The notes below the pieces were generated by a model that ran no database searches, had not been told where the DNA came from, and worked only from the letters and a program-made list of their open reading frames with translations. Below, piece by piece: positions 5,658 to 11,519 of a DNA stretch of 11,519 nucleotides (positions are counted from its first letter, which is position 1; every line of letters starts with the position of its first letter). The stretch is from JAVXTH01 sp036641395 (GTDB lineage: Bacteria > Bacillota_I > Bacilli_A > Erysipelotrichales > Erysipelotrichaceae). Both the position numbers and the translations under genes were made by a program. The stretch is taken from assembly GCA_036641395.1 (NCBI GenBank), contig JAVWEY010000044.1, positions 1 through 11,519 on the forward strand, written 5' to 3'.

Positions 5658-6047
5658 ATGAATGCTTATGAGAACAATGCCTTTTTCTGGCAAAAACTAG
5701 ATACTTTATTTTTATCTAGTAAACTAGTGATTGATCGTCCTAAAAACACTTGTCATTACAAATATTCTAATCTTATCTATCCGGTTGATTATGGGTATCT
5801 TTGTGATACAACTGGTTCAGACCAAAGTCCAATCGATGTATTTAAAGGTTCAATAAAATCAACTTTAGTAAAAGGGTTGGTTATTAGTGCTGATATTTTA
5901 AAGAAAGATTGTGAAGTTAAATTATTAATTGGTTGTAGCGAAGAAGAAGAACATGATATTTTAGTTTTCTTGAATCAAACTGATTTTCAAAAAGCAGTTT
6001 TAATTCATCGAGGCAATGAAGTCCCAGAATGGGGAACAAACGATTAA
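5658..6047 (+). CDS. Short family-I inorganic pyrophosphatase-like protein
   Basis: The protein has 129 residues, against roughly 160-180 for bacterial family-I pyrophosphatases, which hydrolyse PPi to two phosphates in the cytoplasm. The core Y-P-V-D-Y-G-Y-L-C-D-T-T-G-S-D-Q-S-P-I-D-V (41-61) aligns with the Y-P-x-N-Y-G-Y...D-G-D-P-x-D-V signature: Tyr residues and the D55/D60 pair are kept, but the middle Asp is replaced by Ser57. A K-x-x-D-C-E-V-K-L-L segment (82-90) resembles the later metal/phosphate loop E-D-A-K-L with one acidic residue missing. The C-terminal helix of the family is shortened. The start at 5658 is chosen because GGAGGA (5645-5650) lies 7 bases upstream; an earlier in-frame ATG at 5643 would sit on the RBS itself. 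It is co-transcribed with the flavoprotein gene. It may be a true minimal PPase, a pyrophosphatase for another substrate, or a binding protein. Confidence 0.7.
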   Translation: MNAYENNAFFWQKLDTLFLSSKLVIDRPKNTCHYKYSNLIYPVDYGYLCDTTGSDQSPIDVFKGSIKSTLVKGLVISADILKKDCEVKLLIGCSEEEEHDILVFLNQTDFQKAVLIHRGNEVPEWGTND

Positions 6048-6071
6048 GGCAAGCATATCTTGTCTTTTTTT
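6046..6071 (+). terminator. Rho-independent terminator of the flavoprotein unit
   Basis: AAGGCAAG (6046-6053) pairs with CTTGTCTT (6059-6066) through 8 bp with one G-T pair and loop CATAT, followed by a T tract. It overlaps the stop codon of the pyrophosphatase-like gene. Confidence 0.85.
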
Positions 6072-6073
6072 AA

Positions 6074-6104
6074 TTTTCATGAAAAAAGTATTTAAGGGTA
6101 TAGT
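6074..6104 (+). promoter_or_regulatory. Weak candidate promoter of the acylation cassette
   Basis: TATAGT (6099-6104) has only poor -35 candidates upstream (TTTTCA at 6074-6079, spacing 19; TTCATG at 6076-6081, spacing 17). A terminator directly upstream means some promoter must lie in 6072-6150, but I cannot place it firmly. Confidence 0.35.
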
Positions 6105-6162
6105 AAAGATAGGCTAGATAGGTTAAAATAATAAAGTAGTAATTATACAGGAGGAAGATGGA

Positions 6163-6651
6163 ATGAAAAAGGTTAAGATTGTTTTATTAGTTTGTTGCTT
6201 TATCTTACTAAGTGGTTGTGGTTCTAATTCTAGAACATGTGGAGAAGGCGATATTGATATTAATGCGCTGTTTAATGATGTAAATGAAAAAATAAGCGAT
6301 GGAACATTTAATTGTGGAATGTTTCAAGATCAAAGTATTGATGCCTCTCAATTAACACAGTTATATGGTATTAACGCAAGTGAAGATTTACTTGAGTTTA
6401 ATGTAAGAATTCCGATGATTAATGTTTCTTCATCCGAAATTGCAATGTTCCATGTGAAGAATGATAAGATGGATATTGTGAAACAAGGAGTCGCAAAACG
6501 GATTAAGGATTTAGAGCAACAATGGAAACAATATCTTCCTGATCAATATGAATATGTAAAGAATTATCAAACATGGACATGTGGTGATTATTATTTTATG
6601 GTAATCGCAGAAGATAGTAAAAAAATAATCGATTACATGAAAGATAAATAA
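6163..6651 (+). CDS. DUF4358-type lipoprotein
   Basis: This 162-residue protein is predicted to be secreted and lipid-anchored. The signal peptide MKKVKIVLLVCCFILLSGCG has lipobox L-S-G-C with Cys19. The mature part reads like DUF4358 lipoproteins: D-I-N-A-L-F-N-D-V followed by a region with I-S-S-S-E/V-S-S-S-E-I-A-M-F-H-V (about 88-98), in which an S-x-E-I-A-x-F/I-x-V strand is typical, then a long amphipathic helix with R-I-K-D-L-E-Q-Q-W-K-Q-Y and a final C-G-D-Y-Y-F-M-V-I strand. Three mature cysteines (26, 51, 140) could form a disulfide. AGGAGGA (6149-6155) lies 8 bases before the ATG; the ATG at 6158 is excluded because it meets TGA within three codons. The next gene starts five bases after its stop. 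DUF4358 genes recur next to MBOAT and DHHW genes in Bacillota, which suggests a shared surface-acylation role. Molecular function is unknown. Confidence 0.7.
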   Translation: MKKVKIVLLVCCFILLSGCGSNSRTCGEGDIDINALFNDVNEKISDGTFNCGMFQDQSIDASQLTQLYGINASEDLLEFNVRIPMINVSSSEIAMFHVKNDKMDIVKQGVAKRIKDLEQQWKQYLPDQYEYVKNYQTWTCGDYYFMVIAEDSKKIIDYMKDK

Positions 6652-6656
6652 ATTTC

Positions 6657-8054
6657 ATGGTGTTTAGTAGCCTTACCTTTTTATTACTATTCTTACCTTT
6701 GGTATGGATTGTACATATATGTGCACCACTTGCTTATCGTAATATCATATTATTATTTTTTAATTTGATATTTTATGGATGGGGCGAGCCGGTGTTCATT
6801 TTTGTTATGGTGATAACAATCGTTGTTGATTATTATGAAGGAATTCAAATTGATCGTTATTTAAATCATGACAAAAAGCGAGCGAAGCGACATTTAATCA
6901 TTTCAATTATATTTAATCTTGGAATATTAGGTTTCTTTAAGTACTTTGATTTCTTTGCGATATTAATTAATCAAATAATACCTGGTTCACCAATTCCTCT
7001 TTTAAAAATATCTTTACCAATTGGAATATCTTTTTATACCTTTCAGGCAATGTCATATACCATTGATGTATATCGAAAAGATGCAAGTGCGGCACATAAG
7101 ATTGTTCCGTTTGCCACTTATATATCTTTGTTTCCACAGTTAATTGCAGGACCTATCGTTCGCTATCGTGATGTGGCCAAGGATATGAATCATCGCCATG
7201 TAACAATTGAAAATGTGAATTATGGCATCCATCGCTTTGTGATTGGTTTATCTAAAAAAGTAATTCTTGCCAATCAAGCAGGTACTTTATATCAACAATT
7301 AATGATGATACAACCATTAACTTTACTTGATGGATGGCTATCTGCATTAGCATATGCTTTTCAAGTCTATTTTGATTTTAGTGCTTATTCTGATATGGCA
7401 ATTGGATTAGGTAGAATGTTTGGTTTTCATTTTTTAGAGAATTTCAATTATCCTTATATTGCCAATAATATAACGCAGTTTTGGCGTCGCTGGCATATTT
7501 CTTTATCTACTTGGTTTAAAGATTATGTTTACATACCTTTAGGTGGAAATCGAGTGAGTAAACAACGTTTATTTTTTAATATTATTTGTGTTTGGGGTTT
7601 AACTGGTTTATGGCATGGAGCAAACATTAATTTTGTTATTTGGGGTTTATATTTTGGTCTTATTTTATGGGTTGAAAAGGTGTTTTTATTAGACCATCTA
7701 CAGAAATGTCCTAAGGTGATTCAACATGGATATACGATTGTAGTAATACTAATTGGTTGGATTATCTTTTCATCTACATCACTTAATCAAATCATCTTAC
7801 ACTTACAAGCAATGTTTCATATAAGTGGCCAACTCTATTCACAAGCCGGTTTATATCAATTATATAATTATCGTTATATTCTAATCTTTATGGTATTTGC
7901 ATCAACACCGTTATCAAAGATGTTTTACCAACGTTATCTTAAAGATCATAAATGGATGGTATTAAGTCCGTTCGTGATGATTTGTTTATTATTGCTGAGT
8001 ATTACTTATTTAGTGAGTGGAAGTTATAACCCCTTCCTTTATTTTAGGTTCTAG
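6657..8054 (+). CDS. MBOAT-family O-acyltransferase (AlgI/DltB-like)
   Basis: This multi-pass membrane protein passes an activated acyl group, usually acetyl, from the cytoplasm to an extracytoplasmic acceptor or partner. The 465-residue length is normal for AlgI/DltB/PatA-type members. M-V-F-S-S-L-x-F-L is the usual start. Hydrophobic helices run throughout. Y-F-D-F-S-A-Y-S-D-M-A-I-G (238-250) and the F-W-R-R-W-H-I-S-L-S-T-W-F region (275-287, H280) followed by D-Y-V-Y-I-P-L-G-G are the family signature, and the catalytic H320 lies in G-L-W-H-G-A-N. No clear Shine-Dalgarno precedes the ATG at 6657; translation is probably coupled to the lipoprotein gene five bases upstream. The stop overlaps the RBS of the DHHW gene. 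It is not DltB in a dlt operon, since no dltA/C/D lies nearby. The acceptor cannot be told. Confidence 0.93.
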   Translation: MVFSSLTFLLLFLPLVWIVHICAPLAYRNIILLFFNLIFYGWGEPVFIFVMVITIVVDYYEGIQIDRYLNHDKKRAKRHLIISIIFNLGILGFFKYFDFFAILINQIIPGSPIPLLKISLPIGISFYTFQAMSYTIDVYRKDASAAHKIVPFATYISLFPQLIAGPIVRYRDVAKDMNHRHVTIENVNYGIHRFVIGLSKKVILANQAGTLYQQLMMIQPLTLLDGWLSALAYAFQVYFDFSAYSDMAIGLGRMFGFHFLENFNYPYIANNITQFWRRWHISLSTWFKDYVYIPLGGNRVSKQRLFFNIICVWGLTGLWHGANINFVIWGLYFGLILWVEKVFLLDHLQKCPKVIQHGYTIVVILIGWIIFSSTSLNQIILHLQAMFHISGQLYSQAGLYQLYNYRYILIFMVFASTPLSKMFYQRYLKDHKWMVLSPFVMICLLLLSITYLVSGSYNPFLYFRF

Positions 8055-8062
8055 GAGATTGT

Positions 8063-9169
8063 ATGAATAAAATAATTGCTTATTTTACTTCTATCTGTTT
8101 TTTTATCATTCTTATTTCGATAAGTGTTTTTACGCTGCTTAAAGAAAATAATGTTTTTTCTCCTTTAGAAAATCGCTACTTAACGACTTTTCCAAATGTT
8201 CAAATCAATCATATTTTAGATGGTACTTATCAAGAAGAAATAGAGAAGGCAATCGATGATCAAATCGTTTTTAGAGATACATGGGCAATGGTTGAATCTT
8301 ATAGTGAGGAAGCGATTGGGAAAGTTGAGAATAATGGAGTTTATTTTGGTAAGAATCAGTATTTAATGGAACGCTTTTCTACTTATGATCAAGAACAGGT
8401 AAAGTATAATATAAATCAAATCAATCAATTTAAACAAAAGAATGAGGTTGATGTAGCATTTCTTTTGGTACCAAATAGTGCTGCTGTTTTAACAAATAAA
8501 CTTCCTGTTTATCATCAAGATATCAAGATTGATGCTTTATATCAAACAATTGATAATCAATTAAATCCAACAGTCTTATTTATTAATCCCTTGGCTTCTT
8601 TAAGACTTCATCAACAAGAAAGTATTTATTTTAAAGGTGATCATCATTGGAATTTAAATGGAGCTTTTTATGGTTATCAAGAATTTAAGAAACAACAGGA
8701 TCATATTATTGTGAAAAAGCCAGAAATGATTGCGGTAAACAATCAATTTAAAGGTTCAATGATTCGTAGTGCTCATCGATATTTAAATCAAAGTGAAACG
8801 ATTTTAAAACTTAGAAATAATGATGAGGTCGTGGTACAATATGATAAGGTAAGGAAAGATAGCTTATATGTCGATGATAATTTAAAGATGAATGATAAAT
8901 ATACTTATTACTTAAATGGTCAACAGGCACACGTTCATATTGATTGTAGGAATAACAAAGAAGATAAACTACTTATTATTCGTGATTCTTTTGCGAATAT
9001 TATGCTTCCTTATTTAGTAAATGATTATCAAAGCATTGATGTTATTGATATGCGCTATGACCATGAATCAATGAGTGAATTTATTAAAAAGAATGATATT
9101 AATCAAGTGTTGTTTCTTTATAATATAAAGAACTTTGTAGCAGATAAGAATTTTGTTTTCTTAAAATAG
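8063..9169 (+). CDS. DHHW-family (AlgX/AlgJ-like SGNH) surface acyltransferase partner
   Basis: The protein has 368 residues with one N-terminal membrane anchor (about 5-26, F-F-I-I-L-I-S-I-S-V-F-T-L-L) and a large extracytoplasmic domain. P-L-E-N-R-Y-L (34-40) and D-D-Q-I-V-F-R-D-T-W (65-74) are conserved near the N-terminus of this family. The signature D-H-H-W (193-196, within F-K-G-D-H-H-W-N) supplies the Asp-His pair, and L-I-I-R-D-S-F-A (304-311) supplies the likely nucleophile S309, the SGNH-like arrangement known in AlgX/AlgJ and PatB-type enzymes that finish polysaccharide O-acetylation. RBS GGAG (8054-8057) overlaps the MBOAT stop. The pairing with MBOAT implies that this protein receives the acyl group outside the membrane and transfers it to a surface acceptor. 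Its own stop overlaps the AGGAGG of the next gene, so the four genes form one tight operon. Confidence 0.88.
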   Translation: MNKIIAYFTSICFFIILISISVFTLLKENNVFSPLENRYLTTFPNVQINHILDGTYQEEIEKAIDDQIVFRDTWAMVESYSEEAIGKVENNGVYFGKNQYLMERFSTYDQEQVKYNINQINQFKQKNEVDVAFLLVPNSAAVLTNKLPVYHQDIKIDALYQTIDNQLNPTVLFINPLASLRLHQQESIYFKGDHHWNLNGAFYGYQEFKKQQDHIIVKKPEMIAVNNQFKGSMIRSAHRYLNQSETILKLRNNDEVVVQYDKVRKDSLYVDDNLKMNDKYTYYLNGQQAHVHIDCRNNKEDKLLIIRDSFANIMLPYLVNDYQSIDVIDMRYDHESMSEFIKKNDINQVLFLYNIKNFVADKNFVFLK

Positions 9170-9182
9170 GAGGTAAGATCAA

Positions 9183-9998
9183 GTGGATAAACTTAAAGAT
9201 TTATATTATGAATTTACTTCTTTTGAAAGTAGTTTATTCCGTTATTCTTTATCCTTTTCTTTTCTATTAGCTTTAGCTCCTTCTTTATTAGCTTTTGTTT
9301 TATTATTTAATTTTGCTTCTTTACCAACCAGTGATTTAGTTGCTTTTGTTTATCGCTTTTTACCACAGGATTTATTAGAAACTTTTATTAAATATTTATT
9401 AAATCAGGATTATAATTTAATCCCTGCGATTATAACGCTTATTACATCTTTCTGGTTAGCATCTCGTAGTATCTATTCGTTTTTATTAATCAGTGCAAAT
9501 CATGAAAAGATTGAAGAACCAAAATGGACGATTCGCCTTTTGTCAATTATTTTGTTTATTGTATTAGCAGCATTAATTTTATTGGTTGTCTATGTTTCTA
9601 CAAATTTAATATCGACGTTACCACTCGTTTTATCCTTTTCAATGGTAATCTTGTTTACCTTAATGTATCGTGCTTTATCTTTTCGAAAACGAGATATTAC
9701 TTATGGAGTATTAGGTGCTGTTTTCTCAACCATCGCCGTCATTGCAACGGCATGGATTTTCTTTTGGATTGTAAAGGAATTCACATCTTATGAAAGTCTT
9801 TATGGTCCATTAGCATCGCTAGTTGTTTTGTTGTTATCGATTTATGTTATATCAAGTATTATCTATTTTGGTTATTGTTTAAATATTGTTTATGAAGAGG
9901 CATATAAAAAAGAAGAAAACTTAGAAATTAAGCATTTAGGTTATTTTAGATTCTGTCATTCGGTACAAAAAAAGTTACCATTTACCAAAAAACGATAA
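9183..9998 (+). CDS. YihY/BrkB-family integral membrane protein
   Basis: The protein has 271 residues with about six transmembrane helices (near 21-45, 82-105, 117-140, 145-165, 172-198, 207-235) and a basic C-terminal tail. The A-P-S-L-L-A-F-V segment, W-L-A-S-R-S-I-Y-S-F (91-100) and Y-G-P-L-A-S-L-V-V-L-L-L (207-218) match the YihY/BrkB family, formerly called RNase BN although the tRNase role belongs to another protein. Biochemical function is not established; transport or envelope roles have been proposed. The start is a GTG at 9183, with AGGAGG (9168-9173) 9 bases upstream and overlapping the DHHW stop codon. It is therefore co-translated with the acylation cassette, but it may simply be a passenger, since this family occurs in many contexts. 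No strong terminator follows. Confidence 0.88.
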   Translation: MDKLKDLYYEFTSFESSLFRYSLSFSFLLALAPSLLAFVLLFNFASLPTSDLVAFVYRFLPQDLLETFIKYLLNQDYNLIPAIITLITSFWLASRSIYSFLLISANHEKIEEPKWTIRLLSIILFIVLAALILLVVYVSTNLISTLPLVLSFSMVILFTLMYRALSFRKRDITYGVLGAVFSTIAVIATAWIFFWIVKEFTSYESLYGPLASLVVLLLSIYVISSIIYFGYCLNIVYEEAYKKEENLEIKHLGYFRFCHSVQKKLPFTKKR

Positions 9999-10002
9999 AG
10001 GT

Positions 10003-10030
10003 ATTCATATGAATTTATTTATGTTATGAT
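10003..10030 (+). promoter_or_regulatory. Candidate promoter and 12-bp palindrome before the rRNA methylase gene
   Basis: TATGAT (10025-10030) is a fair -10 box. The best -35 at 17 bases (TATTCA, 10002-10007) is poor. A perfect palindrome ATTCATATGAAT spans 10003-10014 and could be an operator or a weak AT-rich hairpin. The RBS AGGAGGA (10064-10070) lies 7 bases before the ATG. Confidence 0.35.
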
Positions 10031-10077
10031 GTGTTAGCAAAAATGAGCAGAATTATCCGAAACAGGAGGATCTTTAT

Positions 10078-11388
10078 ATGAGAGTAAAAATTGAAAAAAT
10101 GGGAATTAATGGTGAAGGAATTGGTTATGATCGTAAGAAGCCAGTGTTTATTCCTCAGACTTTAATTGGTGAAGAAGTTGATATTGATATCACTGAAAAT
10201 AATCGTACCTTTGAGCGTGGTAAAGTGAATAGAATTTTATCTCCTAGTGAATTTCGAAGTAAACCACGCTGTCCACTTCAAGCAAGATGTGGAAGTTGTC
10301 CTTTGATGATTGCCGATTATTCACAACAATTAGTTTATAAAAAAGATTTATTAAGACAATCTTTAATAAAATATGCGCAAATTAATCCCAAATACATTGA
10401 AGATGTCATTGCAAATGATGAGCCTTATGCTTATCGTAATCAATGTAAATTACCATTACAAATGGAAGAGCGAGAATTAGTAACAGGGATGTATATTCCA
10501 AGTTCAAATTACTTTATATCAGTGAATGATTGTAAAGTAGTTGGCAAAGGGGTTGAGGTTTTAAGACGTAAAATCCTTCGCATTTTAAATGAATATAAAA
10601 TGAAAGCCTATGATTATCATCAAAAAAAAGGAATTCGATCTTTAGTAATTCGTGGCTTTGATAATAAATTCAGTGTTGTTTTAGTAACGGGAGATCATCC
10701 ATTACCAAAAGAAATGGTAAGTAAACTAAATGAAATTGAAGAAGTATATTCTTTATGGCAAAGTATTAACACAATTAAAAAAACACCAGATTTATTCGGT
10801 ATGAAAATTAGTTTATTATCAGGAGAGCGCTATCTTCCTATCCCTTTTGATGATTTAAAATTAACTATATCACCAAGAAGTTATTTCCGTATCAACACCC
10901 AACAAACAAAGAATATTTATACTTGCATTTCTAAGATGCTTGGTAGTGATTATGATTTAATCGTAGATGCTTATTGTGGTATTGGTGGGATTGCCTTATC
11001 TTTAAAAGACAAAGCAAAAGAGATTATTGGGATTGAAATGGTAAAAGATGCAGTAGTAAATGCTAACTTAAATGCTAAGGCTAATCACTGTGAACATGTG
11101 AAATTTGTTTGTGAAGATGCTGCTGAGAAATTAACTTATATATCAAAGAAACAAAAAATTGATGTTTTAATCGTTGATCCTCCTCGTAGTGGTTTAGAGG
11201 AAGAAATGATTTCAACTATTTTAAAAAGTAAAATAAAAACGATGATTTATGTTTCTTGTAATCCTGCAACTTTAGGAAAAGACTTAGCGGAATTAAGTGA
11301 GCGTTATGATGTGAAAAAGATTCAACCATTTGATGTTTATTCACAAACGGCATACTTAGAAACAGTTGTTCATTTAAAAAGACGTTAA
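10078..11388 (+). CDS. rlmD: 23S rRNA (uracil-C5) methyltransferase, RlmD/RlmCD type
   Basis: This SAM-dependent enzyme forms 5-methyluridine in 23S rRNA (U1939 in RlmD; U747 and U1939 in Gram-positive RlmCD). It has 436 residues. An N-terminal TRAM RNA-binding domain occupies about 1-55 (K-I-E-K-M-G-I-N-G-E-G-I-G). The 4Fe-4S ligands C65-x5-C71-x2-C74 and C152 have the RlmD spacing. The SAM motif D-A-Y-C-G-I-G-G (297-304), D-P-P-R (367-370), nucleophile C394 in V-S-C-N-P and general base E428 in Y-L-E-T-V-V follow in order, so all key residues are present. TrmA-type tRNA enzymes lack the Fe-S motif and TRAM domain, which argues for an rRNA target; which uridine is modified cannot be told. 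It appears to be a separate unit from the acylation cassette (79-base gap). Confidence 0.92.
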   Translation: MRVKIEKMGINGEGIGYDRKKPVFIPQTLIGEEVDIDITENNRTFERGKVNRILSPSEFRSKPRCPLQARCGSCPLMIADYSQQLVYKKDLLRQSLIKYAQINPKYIEDVIANDEPYAYRNQCKLPLQMEERELVTGMYIPSSNYFISVNDCKVVGKGVEVLRRKILRILNEYKMKAYDYHQKKGIRSLVIRGFDNKFSVVLVTGDHPLPKEMVSKLNEIEEVYSLWQSINTIKKTPDLFGMKISLLSGERYLPIPFDDLKLTISPRSYFRINTQQTKNIYTCISKMLGSDYDLIVDAYCGIGGIALSLKDKAKEIIGIEMVKDAVVNANLNAKANHCEHVKFVCEDAAEKLTYISKKQKIDVLIVDPPRSGLEEEMISTILKSKIKTMIYVSCNPATLGKDLAELSERYDVKKIQPFDVYSQTAYLETVVHLKRR

Positions 11389-11404
11389 TTAAGGAAACTT
11401 AATT
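11387..11404 (+). terminator. AT-rich hairpin after the rRNA methylase gene
   Basis: AATTAAG (11387-11393) and CTTAATT (11398-11404) pair perfectly around a GAAA loop, directly at the stop codon. The stem is AT-rich and no real T tract follows, so termination is likely weak. Confidence 0.4.
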
Positions 11405-11440
11405 ATTTGAACTATAAGCATTAAGCTAAATTATACAGTT

Positions 11441-11519
11441 AAGGTGACATACTCCCACCACTTATGCGAGTGATAACGCATTGAAGTGGGGCTTCTTGTT
11501 CGATAAGGCTAACGCCTTA
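11441..11519 (-). mobile_element. Probable right end / 3' hairpins of an IS605-family tnpB element
   Basis: Read on the - strand, the last 79 bases start with a hairpin TAAGGC-GTTA-GCCTTA (11504-11519), then GAACAAGAAGCCCC, then a long two-part stem: AAGTGG pairs with CCACTT (11458-11463/11484-11489), and inside it ATGCG pairs with CGCAT (11464-11468/11477-11481) around an 8-base loop. Next come TGGGAGTATGTCACC. An 'AAGAAGCCCC(C)ACTTC...GTGGGAG' block is a recurrent feature after tnpB in Bacillota IS605/IS1341 elements, where it forms the right-end hairpin and the 3' guide scaffold of the omega RNA. The tnpB gene itself would lie beyond the window on the - strand and is not seen, so this is inference from the hairpin motif. 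Confidence 0.5.

Noticed and set aside
6657..8054. MBOAT gene as dltB of a D-alanylation operon
   Set aside because: No dltA, dltC or dltD is nearby; the DHHW and DUF4358 partners point to a different acylation system.
9524..9793. Second + strand frame inside the YihY/BrkB gene
   Set aside because: It is an out-of-frame shadow of a membrane protein gene without an RBS.
11431..11440. TTATACAGTT shared with the IS200 left region (563-572) as a target-site link
   Set aside because: A 10-base match in AT-rich DNA of this length is expected by chance.

Overview
The window comes from a low-GC Gram-positive bacterium (Bacillota). The evidence is strong AT bias, AGGAGG-type ribosome binding sites, TTGACA/TATAAT-type promoters, short Gram-positive lipoprotein signal peptides, and gene families (CadC/CadA, DUF4358-MBOAT-DHHW, RlmCD-like methylase) typical of Clostridia and Erysipelotrichia. 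The exact genus cannot be read from the sequence; Erysipelotrichia-like is a guess. Every intact protein gene lies on the + strand.

Layout. (a) 1-321 is the 3' end of an ABC-2 type exporter permease that begins outside the window. (b) 322-1200 is a gene graveyard. It holds a degraded IS200/IS605-type element (hairpin-rich left region about 421-635; tnpA remnant 636-1009 with a frameshift, a stop codon, a 27-bp tandem duplication and a lost 3' end). The element abuts the 5' stub of a probable RelB/DinJ-type antitoxin gene on the - strand (about 1010-1109), which keeps its RBS and a plausible promoter. (c) 1201-4471 is a metal-resistance operon: promoter and palindromic operator, an ArsR/SmtB-family sensor (cadC), a P1B zinc/cadmium/lead-type efflux ATPase with two N-terminal HMA domains (cadA), and a thioredoxin-like CGHC lipoprotein, closed by a strong terminator. 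(d) 4559-6071 is a two-gene unit with its own promoter and terminator: an FMN-dependent alpha-hydroxy-acid-oxidase-fold protein with a cysteine-rich N-terminus, and a very short family-I inorganic-pyrophosphatase-like protein. (e) 6163-9998 is a four-gene run: DUF4358-type lipoprotein, MBOAT O-acyltransferase, DHHW/AlgX-like SGNH protein, YihY/BrkB membrane protein. It is best read as a cell-surface acylation cassette. (f) 10078-11388 is a TRAM-domain, Fe-S, SAM-dependent rRNA uracil-C5 methyltransferase (RlmD/RlmCD type). (g) 11441-11519 carries nested hairpins resembling, on the - strand, the 3'/right end of an IS605-family tnpB element lying beyond the window edge.

How the parts work together. 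CadC should repress its operon through the operator just downstream of the -10 box and release it when Zn/Cd/Pb binds. CadA then pumps the metal out, and the Trx-like lipoprotein may manage thiol or disulfide chemistry at the outer face. In the acylation cassette the MBOAT protein would move an acyl group across the membrane, the DHHW protein would transfer it to a surface polymer or glycan, and the DUF4358 lipoprotein would be an extracytoplasmic partner. No polymer biosynthesis genes are next to it, so the acceptor is unknown. The least explained parts are the Cys-rich flavoprotein with its mini-pyrophosphatase partner and the stand-alone acylation cassette.
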